A stretch of 64,000 nt of DNA from Blastomonas sp. SL216 (GTDB lineage Bacteria; Pseudomonadota; Alphaproteobacteria; Sphingomonadales; Sphingomonadaceae). The stretch covers positions 870,501 through 934,500 of the forward strand of contig CP113055.1 in the NCBI GenBank assembly GCA_026625625.1, given 5' to 3'. Position 1 is the first letter of the stretch. Every line of letters starts with the position of its first letter. The position numbers were made by a program, and so were the translations under genes. Shown here one piece after another: positions 18,168 to 27,266 of the stretch. The notes under the pieces are model-generated. The model was not told where the DNA came from. It did no database searches and worked only from the letters and a program-made list of their open reading frames with translations.

Positions 18168-19997
18168 ATGCGGCGGAGGCTGGTTCTGGGCTGTGCAAGC
18201 CTGTTGGCGATAGCGTTCGTTTCCGCGCCGGTCATCGGTCAGAACGAGGCACCGGAATCGCTGCTGCCGCCCGGTTTCAACGATCCAGCGCCTGCGCCAT
18301 CGCAATCCGAACCACCGCCGCCGCCCGAACCTGGCCGGACGGTGCAGCCGGTTCCGGGCGGTGCACTTCCGCTGCCTCCCTCGCCTTTGCCTTCACTGGC
18401 CGGCCAGGACGCGTCGACGGATCAGGAGTTGAGCGAGGAGCTCGCCAAGCTGCAGGAAGAGCTGGAGGCGCAGCTGGCGCTGACCCAGTCGCTGCCGCCG
18501 AGCGCGCGCCGGTCGCTTGACCTGATCGGTCCGCTGACCGAGGCGAATGGCGGTTTTGCTGCATCGTCGCTCGGTAATATCGGCGGTCAATATGCCCAGA
18601 CCCTGGTGCGCAAGACCAGCGGGCGCATCGTCTCGCGCTGGGCGGCCATGGGCCTGCAGAAGCTGTTGCTGAGCGAACTGGCCACGCCGCAGGGGCTTAA
18701 CGGTGCCAATTGGGCAGCCGAGCGGGCAGCGCTGCTGCTGCGGATCGGATCGGCCGATGGCGCGGTGCGCATGGTGCAGGCGATCGACCCTCCGGCGGCT
18801 ACCCCGCGTCTGCTCAACGTCGCGCTCAGCAGCTATGTGGCGTCGGCCGACCCGCTGGGCATGTGTCCGCTGCTGCCGTTCGCGGGCGAAAGCGCCAAGG
18901 GCAATGAATGGCAGCTCGTCCGGGCCATCTGCTCGGGCTTTTCGGGCGAAGGCAGCTCTGCACGCGAGCAGATCGACCGTGCGCGCCGTCAGGGCGCGAT
19001 GGACCGGATCGACGTGGTGCTGGCCGAGAAGATTGTCGGTGCCAGCATGAACGGCAGGCGTGCGGTGACGGTGCAATGGGATGACGTGGAGCAGCTCACC
19101 CGCTGGCGCTTCGGCCTGGCGCTGACCGCTGGGCTCGAACCGCCCGAAGCGCTCTATGCGCGTGCCGACCGCAATTTCCAGGCCTGGCGCGCGCGTGCGC
19201 CGATGGCACCGCTGGCCTCGCGCGTCCAGGCTGCCGATGTCGCAGCAGCCATGGGTGTGATGTCGAGCGCCGATATGGTCGATCTGTACGGCGCGACCTT
19301 TGACGATCCGGGCACCGAAGAGGCGCTGCGGGATCGCACCGCGTTGCTGCGCACCGCCTATGTCGCCAGCGACGTCGACGATCGGGTTCGCGCGATGCGC
19401 AGCCTTTGGAATCGCTCGGAAAATGCTTTCGTGCGCTATTCCGCGCATATTCTGACCGCGCATGCCGCAGCGCGCGTGGTGCCTTCCGAGGATCTGGTCG
19501 ACTATGCCGACGACCTGATCGTCTCGATGATCTCGGCAGGGTTCGATACCAGCGCCGCCCGCTGGCGCCAGGTCACGCCGCAGGGCAGCCTGGGCTGGGC
19601 GGTGCTGTCGGTCGGGCTGCCCGCGCGCACGCAGCTTTCCGCATCGGATGTCAGCGAGTTTTTTGACAACGACCAGAGCACTGAAGCCCGCAAGAGCGCC
19701 TTTCTTGTGGCGGGGCTGGCCGGTCTTGGCCGTCTGAGCGCTGCCGACCGGGATTCGCTGGCCGATGATCTTGGCATCCGGTTTGGCGGGGAATCGCGCT
19801 GGAGCCGGGCTATCCGCGACGCCGCTTCGGCGGGCAATGACGGGCTCGTGACGCTGCTGGTCGGCATGGGCATGCAGGGCAATGACTGGTCGGCGATGAC
19901 GCCGCGCCAGCTGTACCATGTCGTCGCTGCGCTGCGCACTGTGGGCCGGCAGGCCGAGGCCCGGATGATCGCTGCAGAAGCCGTCAGCCGCGCCTGA
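18168..19997 (+). CDS. Exported 609-residue protein, unknown function
   Basis: A signal peptide (residues 1-24, ending VIGQ) is followed by a Pro-rich segment (about 36-75), a short coiled coil (about 85-105) and a long alpha-helical body without a recognised domain. It may be a tetratricopeptide-like helical repeat protein, but no clear repeat was found by eye. It lies directly before xerD with 3 bases between, in a row with accA. It is probably lineage-specific. Confidence 0.75.
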   Translation: MRRRLVLGCASLLAIAFVSAPVIGQNEAPESLLPPGFNDPAPAPSQSEPPPPPEPGRTVQPVPGGALPLPPSPLPSLAGQDASTDQELSEELAKLQEELEAQLALTQSLPPSARRSLDLIGPLTEANGGFAASSLGNIGGQYAQTLVRKTSGRIVSRWAAMGLQKLLLSELATPQGLNGANWAAERAALLLRIGSADGAVRMVQAIDPPAATPRLLNVALSSYVASADPLGMCPLLPFAGESAKGNEWQLVRAICSGFSGEGSSAREQIDRARRQGAMDRIDVVLAEKIVGASMNGRRAVTVQWDDVEQLTRWRFGLALTAGLEPPEALYARADRNFQAWRARAPMAPLASRVQAADVAAAMGVMSSADMVDLYGATFDDPGTEEALRDRTALLRTAYVASDVDDRVRAMRSLWNRSENAFVRYSAHILTAHAAARVVPSEDLVDYADDLIVSMISAGFDTSAARWRQVTPQGSLGWAVLSVGLPARTQLSASDVSEFFDNDQSTEARKSAFLVAGLAGLGRLSAADRDSLADDLGIRFGGESRWSRAIRDAASAGNDGLVTLLVGMGMQGNDWSAMTPRQLYHVVAALRTVGRQAEARMIAAEAVSRA

Positions 19998-20000
19998 TCG

Positions 20001-20921
20001 ATGACTGGCGATGATGCCCGGCTGATCGATCGGTTCCTGGAGATGATGGCGGCGGAGCGGGGGGCTTCGGTCAACACGATCCTCGCCTATCGCCGCGACC
20101 TGGAACAGGCCTCCGAAGCCCTGGGCGGACGCCTTGCTGAGGCCGATGACGCGGCAAGGGCAACGCTCGATCATCACTGGCGGACGCTGGCGGCCAGCAC
20201 GCTGGCCCGCAAAAGCTCCGCCCTGCGCGGCTTTTTCGCGTTTCTGAAAGACGAGGGCCTCGCTGATCAGGCGAGCAAGGCCAGTGCGATGCTGGCAAGG
20301 CCCAAGGTGCAGCGACCGCTGCCCAGGATCCTGAGCCACGAAGATATCGCGCGGATGTTCGCCTTGGCCGAGGAACGCGCGGCAGCGCCCGAGGCGCGTT
20401 CGTCCGACATCCGCCTGCTGGCGCTGATCGAGCTGCTCTATGGATCGGGCCTGCGCGCGAGCGAACTGGTCAGTCTCCCGCGCAGCGCCGCTCTGGCCGG
20501 TCGCCCGTTGCTTGCCATCACCGGCAAGGGCGGCAAGCAGAGGCTGATCCCCATATCGACGCGCGCGCGTGAGGCGCTGCAACGATGGCTGGCCGTCCCA
20601 GCATCGAATCCGCGCTGGCTGTTCCCTTCGCGCACGGGGCATATCAGCCGCATCCGGCTGTATCAGCTGATCAAGGAATTTGCCGCCAGCGCCGGAATCG
20701 ATCCGACCAGGGTCAGTCCGCACGTGCTGCGCCATGCCTTTGCCACGCATCTGCTCGAGGGTGGGGCCGATCTGCGGACGTTGCAGACCTTTCTGGGCCA
20801 TGCCGATATCGCCACCACGCAGATTTATACGCATGTCGACAGCCGCCGTCTGGTCGAGCTGGTCAATCGTCGCCATCCCCTGGCGCAGATGAATCTTGCC
20901 GACAGGCGGCGGCAGAGCTAG
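20001..20921 (+). CDS. xerD: Tyrosine recombinase XerD
   Basis: XerC/XerD resolve chromosome dimers at dif. The 306-residue protein has an N-terminal core-binding SAM-like domain and a catalytic domain with R152 (GLRASEL), K176, H241 and R244 (HVLRHAFATHLL), H267 (LGHADI) and the nucleophile Y276 (TTQIYTHV). The length and lack of neighbouring mobile genes support a housekeeping Xer protein, not an integrase. XerD was preferred to XerC from general sequence feel and is less certain. Confidence 0.9.
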   Translation: MTGDDARLIDRFLEMMAAERGASVNTILAYRRDLEQASEALGGRLAEADDAARATLDHHWRTLAASTLARKSSALRGFFAFLKDEGLADQASKASAMLARPKVQRPLPRILSHEDIARMFALAEERAAAPEARSSDIRLLALIELLYGSGLRASELVSLPRSAALAGRPLLAITGKGGKQRLIPISTRAREALQRWLAVPASNPRWLFPSRTGHISRIRLYQLIKEFAASAGIDPTRVSPHVLRHAFATHLLEGGADLRTLQTFLGHADIATTQIYTHVDSRRLVELVNRRHPLAQMNLADRRRQS

Positions 20922-20932
20922 GCGGTTGTGTC

Positions 20933-21886
20933 ATGAGCATGACAAGCTATCTGGAATTCGAAAAGCCGATCGCCGCGCTGGACGCGCGTATCGCCGAGCT
21001 GCGTGAAACCGCCGATACCGGCGAGATCGACATCGAGAGCGAGATCGAACGGCTGGCCGCCAAGTCGCGCAAGCTGCTGGCTTCCACCTATGCCGGGCTG
21101 ACCCCGTGGCAGAAGACTCAGGTCGCGCGCCACCCGGCACGCCCGCATTTCAAGCATTATGTCGCGGGCATGTTCGACGATTTTCTGCCACTGGCGGGCG
21201 ATCGCGCATTCGGCGATGACAAGGCGATCATGGGCGGTTTTGCGCGCATGGGCGAGCAGCGCGTCGTCGTGATCGGCCATGAAAAAGGCGACACGACCGA
21301 AAGCCGCATCCGCCACAATTTCGGCATGGGCAAGCCCGAAGGCTATCGCAAGGCGATCCGCCTGATGGACCTGGCCGATCGTTTCGGCCTTCCGGTCGTC
21401 ACGCTGGTCGATACGTCGGGCGCATTTCCGGGCGTGCAGGCCGAGGAGCGCGGCCAGGCCGAAGCGATTGCGCGTTCGACCGAGCGCTGCCTGACATTGG
21501 GCGTGCCGATGGTCGCCGCGATCGTCGGTGAAGGCGGATCGGGCGGTGCGGTGGCGCTGGCCTCCGCCGAGCGCGTGCTGATGTTCGAACACGCCGTCTA
21601 TTCGGTGATCTCGCCCGAAGGCTGCGCATCGATCCTGTGGCGCACGGCGGATCGCGCTGCCGATGCGGCCGAAGCCATGCAGGTGACGGCTGCGGACCTG
21701 AAGCGGCTCAACGTCATTGACCGGATCGTCAAGGAACCGGTGGGCGGTGCGCATCGCGACCAGGCTCAGGCGATTCAGGAGCTGGGCAAGGCCATCCGCG
21801 AGGAGCTGGAAGGCCTGAAGAAACTGAGCCCTGCAGAGCTGAAATCGGCGCGCGAAGCCCGCTTCCTGGCGATCGGCTCGCTCTGA
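20933..21886 (+). CDS. accA: Acetyl-CoA carboxylase carboxyltransferase, alpha subunit
   Basis: AccA forms the carboxyltransferase with AccD in fatty-acid synthesis. The 317-residue protein has the usual N-terminus SYLEFEKPIAALDARIAEL, VTLVDTSGAFPGVQAEERGQ and IVGEGGSGGAVALA. The ATGs at 20933 and 20939 are both possible; a long upstream open frame overlapping xerD is not coding. Confidence 0.96.
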   Translation: MSMTSYLEFEKPIAALDARIAELRETADTGEIDIESEIERLAAKSRKLLASTYAGLTPWQKTQVARHPARPHFKHYVAGMFDDFLPLAGDRAFGDDKAIMGGFARMGEQRVVVIGHEKGDTTESRIRHNFGMGKPEGYRKAIRLMDLADRFGLPVVTLVDTSGAFPGVQAEERGQAEAIARSTERCLTLGVPMVAAIVGEGGSGGAVALASAERVLMFEHAVYSVISPEGCASILWRTADRAADAAEAMQVTAADLKRLNVIDRIVKEPVGGAHRDQAQAIQELGKAIREELEGLKKLSPAELKSAREARFLAIGSL

Positions 21887-22011
21887 CGCTTCTGTAAAAT
21901 CATCGCAACCGCTTGCACCTCCTGTCGTTGTGCGGGCATCGCCATTTGATCCTGCAGGCGCTTGACGGCATCATGCAGGCAAAGGGCGATACCCTGCGCA
22001 ATGAGGAGAGC

Positions 22012-23496
22012 ATGATGACGCTGCGTTTGAAGCAACTGGCGGTACTGGCAGTGGCGGGGGTGAGCGCAATCGCCCTGACCGGCGAAAGCATGGCACCCAG
22101 GGCCGAAGCGCTGGCGATGCAGGCGCAGGCGATCACTGCGCGTGAAAAAAGCCAGGGCGCTGAAGCGCATCCCAAGCTGCTCGAGGAATTCGGCGGGGCC
22201 TATCAGGTGCCGCAGACCAGCTATGTCGTGCAGGTCGGCAAGGGCATCGCCGTCCAGTCGGGCCTGGGCAACGCGCGCGACGATTTTACCGTGACGCTGC
22301 TCAACTCGCCGGTGAACAACGCCTTCGCGATTCCCGGCGGCTATGTCTATGTCACCCGCCAGCTGCTGGCGCTGATGAATGACGAGGCCGAGCTGGCCGG
22401 CGTTCTGGGCCATGAGGTCGGCCATGTCGCGGCGCGCCATTCCGAAAAGCGGCAAAAGGCGGCGCAACGCAACAGCATCATCGGCTTGCTCGGGCAGATC
22501 GGCGCAGCGGTTCTGCTCGGCGATGGCACCGCGGGCCAGCTGGGCCAGCAGCTTTTCGGTACCGGCAGCCAGCTGCTCACGCTCAAATACTCGCGCAAGC
22601 AGGAGGAAGAGGCGGACGATCTGGGCGTGCGCTATCTCAGCCAGGCCGGCTATGATCCGCAGGCACTGTCGTCGATGCTGGCGTCGCTCGCTGCGCAACA
22701 GGCCATCGACGCACGCGCACAGGGTGGTGACGCCCGGTCGGTACCGGAATGGGCGAGCACGCACCCCGATCCAGCGCGCCGCGTCAGCCGGGCCGCGACA
22801 ATCGCGCAGAAATTCGGTGGAACTATGCGCAACCGCGATGCCTTTCTGAGCCGACTCGATGGGCTGCTCTACGGCGACGATCCCAAACAGGGCATGGTCC
22901 AGGGCAGGGAGTTCGTGCATCCGGAACTCGGCCTGAAATTCGCCGTCCCCCAGGGCTTCGGCATGCAGAATGGCACGAGCGCGGTGACGATCAGCGGTCA
23001 GTCCGCCCAGGCACAGTTCACGATGGGCAATTATAGCGGCGATCTGTCACGCTATGTCGATCAGGCCTTCGCCGCAATCGGCGGCAACCAGCGGATCGAT
23101 TATGGGCAGATCCAGCGCACGACGGTCAATGGCCTGCCCGCCGCTTACGCAACGGCGCGGGTCACGGCCAATCGCCAGATGGTCGATGTGACGGTGTTCG
23201 CCTATCAGTTCGCCAATAACCGCGCCTATCATTTCGTGGCGCTGGCACCGGCGGGGCAAGGCGGGGTGTTCACGCCGATGTATCAGAGCGTCCAGCGACT
23301 GTCGGGCGCCGAGGCTGCGCAGATCAAGCCGCGCCGCGTGCGCATTGTCACCGTGCAGCGCGGCGACACTATTCAGCGGCTGTCGGCGCGCATGGCCTAT
23401 GACGATCTGAAGGCGGAGCGCTTCATGGCGCTCAACGGGCTTGCAGCAAACAGCACCCTGACGCCCGGCCAGAAGGTCAAGGTCGTGACCTACTGA
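22012..23496 (+). CDS. M48-family metalloprotease with C-terminal LysM domain
   Basis: The 494-residue exported protease resembles BepA/LoiP-type periplasmic quality-control enzymes. A signal peptide (about 1-27) is followed by the zinc motif HEVGH (134-138) and third ligand in EEEADDLGVRYL. A C-terminal LysM-like region (TVQRGDTIQRLSARM ... GQKVKVV) suggests peptidoglycan contact. GAGGAGAG precedes ATG 22012. Confidence 0.92.
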   Translation: MMTLRLKQLAVLAVAGVSAIALTGESMAPRAEALAMQAQAITAREKSQGAEAHPKLLEEFGGAYQVPQTSYVVQVGKGIAVQSGLGNARDDFTVTLLNSPVNNAFAIPGGYVYVTRQLLALMNDEAELAGVLGHEVGHVAARHSEKRQKAAQRNSIIGLLGQIGAAVLLGDGTAGQLGQQLFGTGSQLLTLKYSRKQEEEADDLGVRYLSQAGYDPQALSSMLASLAAQQAIDARAQGGDARSVPEWASTHPDPARRVSRAATIAQKFGGTMRNRDAFLSRLDGLLYGDDPKQGMVQGREFVHPELGLKFAVPQGFGMQNGTSAVTISGQSAQAQFTMGNYSGDLSRYVDQAFAAIGGNQRIDYGQIQRTTVNGLPAAYATARVTANRQMVDVTVFAYQFANNRAYHFVALAPAGQGGVFTPMYQSVQRLSGAEAAQIKPRRVRIVTVQRGDTIQRLSARMAYDDLKAERFMALNGLAANSTLTPGQKVKVVTY

Positions 23497-23501
23497 CGCA
23501 A

Positions 23502-23531
23502 AAAGGGCCGACGGTTCCCCGCCGGCCCTTT
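23502..23531. terminator. Bidirectional intrinsic terminator
   Basis: AAAGGGCCG-A-CGG and CCG-C-CGGCCCTTT pair around a short TTCC loop, giving A-tract and T-tract on opposite sides. It sits between the convergent M48 protease gene and the Flp pilin gene. Confidence 0.8.
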
Positions 23532-23563
23532 CCAATAGGTTAGTGTCAAGTATCAGACGATAC

Positions 23564-23734
23564 TTAGTTGCCCTTGGCCACTTCCGAGCCGACCTTGTTG
23601 AAGGTGCCCGACAGCTTGGTGCCCAGGCTGCTCATGGCAGTGATGGCGGCGACGGCGATGAGAGCGGCGATCAGGCCGTATTCGATGGCGGTCGCGCCCT
23701 TGTTGTTCTTGATCAGGTTACGAATCTTGGTCAT
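23564..23734 (-). CDS. flp: Flp-type pilin
   Basis: The 56-residue type IVb pilin has a basic leader (MTKIRNLIKNNKG), prepilin cleavage expected at the Gly before ATAIEYGLIAALIAVAA, and one hydrophobic helix with the conserved Glu and Tyr. AAGGAGA precedes the ATG. The tad assembly genes are not in the window. Confidence 0.93.
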   Translation of the reverse strand: MTKIRNLIKNNKGATAIEYGLIAALIAVAAITAMSSLGTKLSGTFNKVGSEVAKGN

Positions 23735-23869
23735 GTCAGGTCTCCTTGAGCTATCTTCACTTCCCCGCTGGTTCCGGCTGGTTTCCGGTTGAGCCTCGTC
23801 GGGATACTTCAGATTGGTTTTGAATTGGTTAAGACGGATCGCGTATAAAAATTTCCGACAGTCAGCAGT

Positions 23870-24040
23870 TCAATTATTGTTCACTTCAGATCCCACCTTG
23901 TTCCACATCTTCGTCGATTCCGAAGCGACGCCCTGAATGGCCACCATCGCGGCGACCGCGATCAGGGCAGCAATCAGGCCATATTCGATGGCTGTCGCAC
24001 CGGCTTTCGACTTCACAATCTTGACGAAGGTCTGGAGCAT
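23870..24040 (-). CDS. flp: Flp-type pilin, second copy
   Basis: This 56-residue paralogue of the pilin at 23564 has leader MLQTFVKIVKSKAG, then ATAIEYGLIAALIAVAAMVA. The mature C-termini of the two pilins differ. ATG 24040 gives the family length; the ATG at 24085 adds 15 non-pilin residues. Confidence 0.92.
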   Translation of the reverse strand: MLQTFVKIVKSKAGATAIEYGLIAALIAVAAMVAIQGVASESTKMWNKVGSEVNNN

Positions 24041-24129
24041 GGTGATCCCGAAGCTTGTGCGGGGCCCGTTCACCCCGGGACCCAAAATCGCCTGAAACTC
24101 TTGCCAATTCGTAAAAATCGGACCGCACT

Positions 24130-24561
24130 ATGGAAATTTATCCGACACTTTTCCCCGTTGTGGCGGCATTGATGGCCGATGCCCAAGGGCGCATCCTGGT
24201 CCAGCAGCGCCCGGAGGGGACGGCGATGGCCGGGCTTTGGGAGTTTCCGGGCGGCAAGATCGAGCCCGGCGAGACCCCGGAAGCCGCGCTGGCGCGGGAG
24301 CTGGCGGAGGAACTGGGCATTGCGGTCGATCCCGCCGATTGCGTCCCGATGACCTTTGCCAGCGCAGCCCTGGGCAAGAAGCACCTGATGCTGCTGCTGT
24401 TCCGCTGCGTCCGCTGGCAGGGAGAGCCGCGCGCACTGCATGCCAGCGACCTGCGCTGGGCGACGGTCGATGCGCTTTACGATCTTCCGATGCCGCCTGC
24501 CGACCTGCCGCTGCTGCCCATCATCGCGCATATGCTGGGGCAGATCGGTCCGCGCGCATGA
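24130..24561 (+). CDS. mutT: 8-oxo-dGTP diphosphatase, MutT type
   Basis: A Nudix hydrolase that sanitises oxidised dGTP. The 143-residue protein carries the Nudix box GKIEPGETPEAALARELAEE followed by LGI, and the preceding GLWEFPGG typical of MutT. Divergent from the second pilin. Confidence 0.92.
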   Translation: MEIYPTLFPVVAALMADAQGRILVQQRPEGTAMAGLWEFPGGKIEPGETPEAALARELAEELGIAVDPADCVPMTFASAALGKKHLMLLLFRCVRWQGEPRALHASDLRWATVDALYDLPMPPADLPLLPIIAHMLGQIGPRA

Positions 24562-24627
24562 ATCTTCTGCAAGCCACAAAAAGGTGTTGCCAAGCACAAC
24601 GCCGCTGACTATTGGCAGCCCTCCAAC

Positions 24628-24704
24628 GCGCCCGTAGCTCAGCTGGATAGAGCATCAGACTACGAATCTGAGGGTCGGACGTTCGAATCGTTCCGGGCGC
24701 GCCA
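24628..24704 (+). tRNA. tRNA-Arg (anticodon ACG)
   Basis: The acceptor stem GCGCCCG pairs with CGGGCGC at 24694-24700. The D-arm is GCTC AGCTGGATA GAGC, the anticodon stem TCAGA/TCTGA encloses loop CTACGAA (anticodon ACG), and the T-arm contains TTCGAAT. The 3' CCA is encoded at 24702-24704. No integrase or direct repeat is visible next to it. Confidence 0.97.
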
Positions 24705-24854
24705 TTTTCCAAAAAGCATGATCAGGTGAACCAACCCGCATTGCGGGACCCGCTTCTGCGTGCGCTTGCGACATGGTCAGATGGTTTCATTTGACACCAG
24801 TTTGGCGGCTGGCTATCTTCCGGGCAAATCTGGAGATAGCAGGAGTGCGCGGTA

Positions 24855-25958
24855 ATGGCTGATCTGTTCGAAAACCCCCTGGGCCTGGACGGCTTCGAAT
24901 TCGTCGAGTTCTGCGCGCCGGAAAAGGGCCTGCTTGAGCCGGTCTTTACCGCGATGGGCTTCACCCGCATCGCGCAGCACCGGTCGAAGGATGTGCATCT
25001 GTGGCGTCAGGGCGATATCAACCTGATCGCCAATTACGAGCCCGCCAGCCCCGCTGCTTATTTCGCTGCCGAACATGGCCCCTCGGCCTGCGGCATGGGT
25101 TTCCGCGTGAATAATGCGCGCGCCGCCTACAAGGAAGCGCTGGAGCGCGGCGCGGAGCCGGTGGAAACGAAGACCGGCCCAATGGAACTGCGCCTGCCGG
25201 CCATCCGCGGCATCGGCGGCGCGATCATCTATCTGATCGATCGTTATGCCACGCTCGACAATCCCGATGCGCTGTCGATTTATGATATCGATTTCGAATA
25301 TCTGCCCGGCGTTGACCGTTTCCCCGTGGGCGCGGGCTTCCGCATGATCGATCACCTCACGCACAATGTCTATGGCGGTCGCATGGACCATTGGGCGAAG
25401 TTCTACGAGCGCGTGTTCAACTTCCGCGAGATCCGCTTCTTCGACATCAAGGGCGAATATACCGGCCTGACCAGCCGCGCGATGACCGCGCCGGATGGCA
25501 AGATCCGTATTCCGCTGAACGAGGAAGGCGCCAAGGGCGGTGGCCAGATCGACGAGTTCCTGCGCGCCTATAATGGCGAGGGCATCCAGCATATCGCGTT
25601 CATCTGCGACGATCTGATTGCCTGTCTCGACCGCATCAAGGCGCTGGGCGCGCCGCTGATGACCCCGCCGCCGGGCACCTATTACGAGGCACTGGAAGAG
25701 CGTCTGCCGGGCCATGGCGAGCCGGTCGAGGAACTGCAGTCGCGCGGCATCCTGCTCGACGGATCAACCGAGAACAACGATCCGCGCCTGTTGCTGCAGA
25801 TTTTCGGGCAGCCGCAGATCGGCCCGGTGTTCTTCGAATTCATCCAGCGCAAGAAGGATGAAGGCTTCGGCAACGGCAATTTCACGGCGCTGTTCAAGTC
25901 GATGGAAGAAGACCAGCTGCGCCGCGGCGTGCTGAAGGTCCAGGAACCGGCGGAATGA
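24855..25958 (+). CDS. hppD: 4-hydroxyphenylpyruvate dioxygenase
   Basis: This Fe(II) enzyme converts 4-hydroxyphenylpyruvate to homogentisate in tyrosine breakdown. The 367-residue protein has two VOC domains; the C-terminal one carries the iron ligands in [25 protein letters not shown] and FFEFIQRK. The stop overlaps the next gene's start (ATGA). Confidence 0.95.
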   Translation: MADLFENPLGLDGFEFVEFCAPEKGLLEPVFTAMGFTRIAQHRSKDVHLWRQGDINLIANYEPASPAAYFAAEHGPSACGMGFRVNNARAAYKEALERGAEPVETKTGPMELRLPAIRGIGGAIIYLIDRYATLDNPDALSIYDIDFEYLPGVDRFPVGAGFRMIDHLTHNVYGGRMDHWAKFYERVFNFREIRFFDIKGEYTGLTSRAMTAPDGKIRIPLNEEGAKGGGQIDEFLRAYNGEGIQHIAFICDDLIACLDRIKALGAPLMTPPPGTYYEALEERLPGHGEPVEELQSRGILLDGSTENNDPRLLLQIFGQPQIGPVFFEFIQRKKDEGFGNGNFTALFKSMEEDQLRRGVLKVQEPAE

Positions 25959-26503
25959 CCGCGCCTTTCGCGCTCTCGCGCATCCACCATGTCGCCTATC
26001 GCTGCAAGGACGCGAAGGAGACGGTGGAATGGTATGAAAAGGTGCTGGGCATGACCTATACCAGCGCCTTTTCAGAGGATTACGTGCCGTCGACCGGCGC
26101 GTACGATCCGTATATGCACGTGTTCCTCGATTGCGGCGGCGGCAATGTGCTGGCGTTTTTCGAGCTGCCCGAGCAACCCGAGATGGGGCGTGATCCGAAC
26201 ACCCCGGCCTGGGTTCAGCATATCGCCTTCGAGGTCGCCGACCTCGATGCGCTGCTGGCGGCCAAGGCGCATATCGAGGGGCTGGGCATCGACGTGCTGG
26301 GGCCGACCTTTCACGGCATCTTTCGCTCGATCTATTTCTTCGACCCCAATGGCCACCGCGTCGAGCTGGCCTGCAATATCGGCAAGCCCGAACATTATGC
26401 CGAGCTCAAGCGCGTTGCACCGTTGATGCTGGACGAATGGAGCCAGACCAAAAAGGCCCCGCGCCATGCGGACTGGTTGCACAAGGATCCTGATGCGGCG
26501 TAA
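25955..26503 (+). CDS. VOC-family metalloprotein
   Basis: The 182-residue glyoxalase/dioxygenase-superfamily protein starts [20 protein letters not shown], has [12 protein letters not shown] and [16 protein letters not shown], consistent with His/His/Glu metal binding. Translational coupling to hppD suggests a role in aromatic amino-acid degradation, but the substrate is unknown. Confidence 0.88.
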   Translation: MTAPFALSRIHHVAYRCKDAKETVEWYEKVLGMTYTSAFSEDYVPSTGAYDPYMHVFLDCGGGNVLAFFELPEQPEMGRDPNTPAWVQHIAFEVADLDALLAAKAHIEGLGIDVLGPTFHGIFRSIYFFDPNGHRVELACNIGKPEHYAELKRVAPLMLDEWSQTKKAPRHADWLHKDPDAA

Positions 26504-26514
26504 GGGTCCTGCCG

Positions 26515-26778
26515 ATGACCTTTGAAGACCAGCTCGAACGCTATTTCGGCACGCGCGATCCCTCCGCCATCGCCCCGCAGGCGGTGCCGGCGGCGCTCGA
26601 GCGGATGCAGGTCGATCTGGGGCTGGCGACGGTGCCCGGTGAGCGCTTTGCCATCTGGTGCATGCTGTTCATGTTCGGCCAGGCCCCCGATATCGACGAA
26701 ACCTTTGCCGACCGATCAGAGCGCGATCTGGCGCGCGATTTCATCGAGATGTCCGAACAGGCTGGGCAGGGGACTTGA
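26515..26778 (+). CDS. Small protein of unknown function
   Basis: The 87-residue soluble protein with FAIWCMLFMFGQAPDIDETFAD in its middle follows the VOC gene by 11 bases and precedes the DUF4169 gene by 2 bases, so it is likely an operon member. The family is not recognised. Confidence 0.65.
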   Translation: MTFEDQLERYFGTRDPSAIAPQAVPAALERMQVDLGLATVPGERFAIWCMLFMFGQAPDIDETFADRSERDLARDFIEMSEQAGQGT

Positions 26779-26780
26779 CC

Positions 26781-26960
26781 ATGGCCGAGATCATCAATCT
26801 GCGCCAGGCGCGCAAGGCGGTGAAGCGCAAGCAGGTAGAAACCATAGCCGCTGCCAACCGCGCGAAATTCGGTCGCACCAAGGCGGAGCGTCTGGCGCAG
26901 GCGAACGAGCAGGAGCGGGCGGCGCGGTTGATCGAAGGCGCGCGGCGGGAAACCGACTGA
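26781..26960 (+). CDS. DUF4169 family protein
   Basis: The 59-residue, highly charged helical protein contains EIINLRQARKAVKRK and NRAKFGRTKAERL, the recognisable DUF4169 pattern of alphaproteobacteria. The function is unknown. Its stop overlaps the start of the next gene (ATGA). Confidence 0.85.
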   Translation: MAEIINLRQARKAVKRKQVETIAAANRAKFGRTKAERLAQANEQERAARLIEGARRETD

Positions 26961-27163
26961 TGCGCTCGACATCCGATCAGGTCAGCGTCCGGCTCTATCA
27001 TCTCGATGGCGAGGCCGAAGGCGGCGCGGCATCCACCCTGTTCTACGGCCCGCTCTCCGAAGCGCTGCGTCGGGCAGAGCTGGAGCCTGCAGAGGTGCAG
27101 GAAGGCCTGTTCATCGCGACCGACAATGATGTCGTGGCCTATCTCGACCTGATCGAGGGCTGA
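26960..27163 (+). CDS. Small protein of unknown function
   Basis: The 67-residue acidic protein (VSVRLYHLDGEAEGG ... LFIATDNDVVAYLDLIEG) is translationally coupled to the DUF4169 gene. It resembles small conserved proteins commonly found beside DUF4169, without an assigned role. Confidence 0.7.
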   Translation: MRSTSDQVSVRLYHLDGEAEGGAASTLFYGPLSEALRRAELEPAEVQEGLFIATDNDVVAYLDLIEG

Positions 27164-27266
27164 AGCTGCCCTGAGCCCAGGCGCAGAGGCTGCGACCGGT
27201 CCTGTCCACTGGCCTTGTCCAGGTTGCGTGTTTCCTAATCGTCCAGGATGAGGCATAGCTGCGGCC

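Noticed and set aside
18393-20876. Open frame of 827 codons on the minus strand
   Set aside because: It is antisense to the exported 609-residue protein gene and xerD. XerD catalytic residues prove the plus frame; the antisense translation is Arg/His-rich low complexity.
20001-20921. Tyrosine recombinase as a sign of a mobile element
   Set aside because: Its length, motifs and housekeeping neighbours (accA) fit XerD.
24628-24704. tRNA-Arg as a possible integration site
   Set aside because: No integrase, duplicated tRNA 3' end or atypical flank is visible; the neighbours are mutT and hppD.
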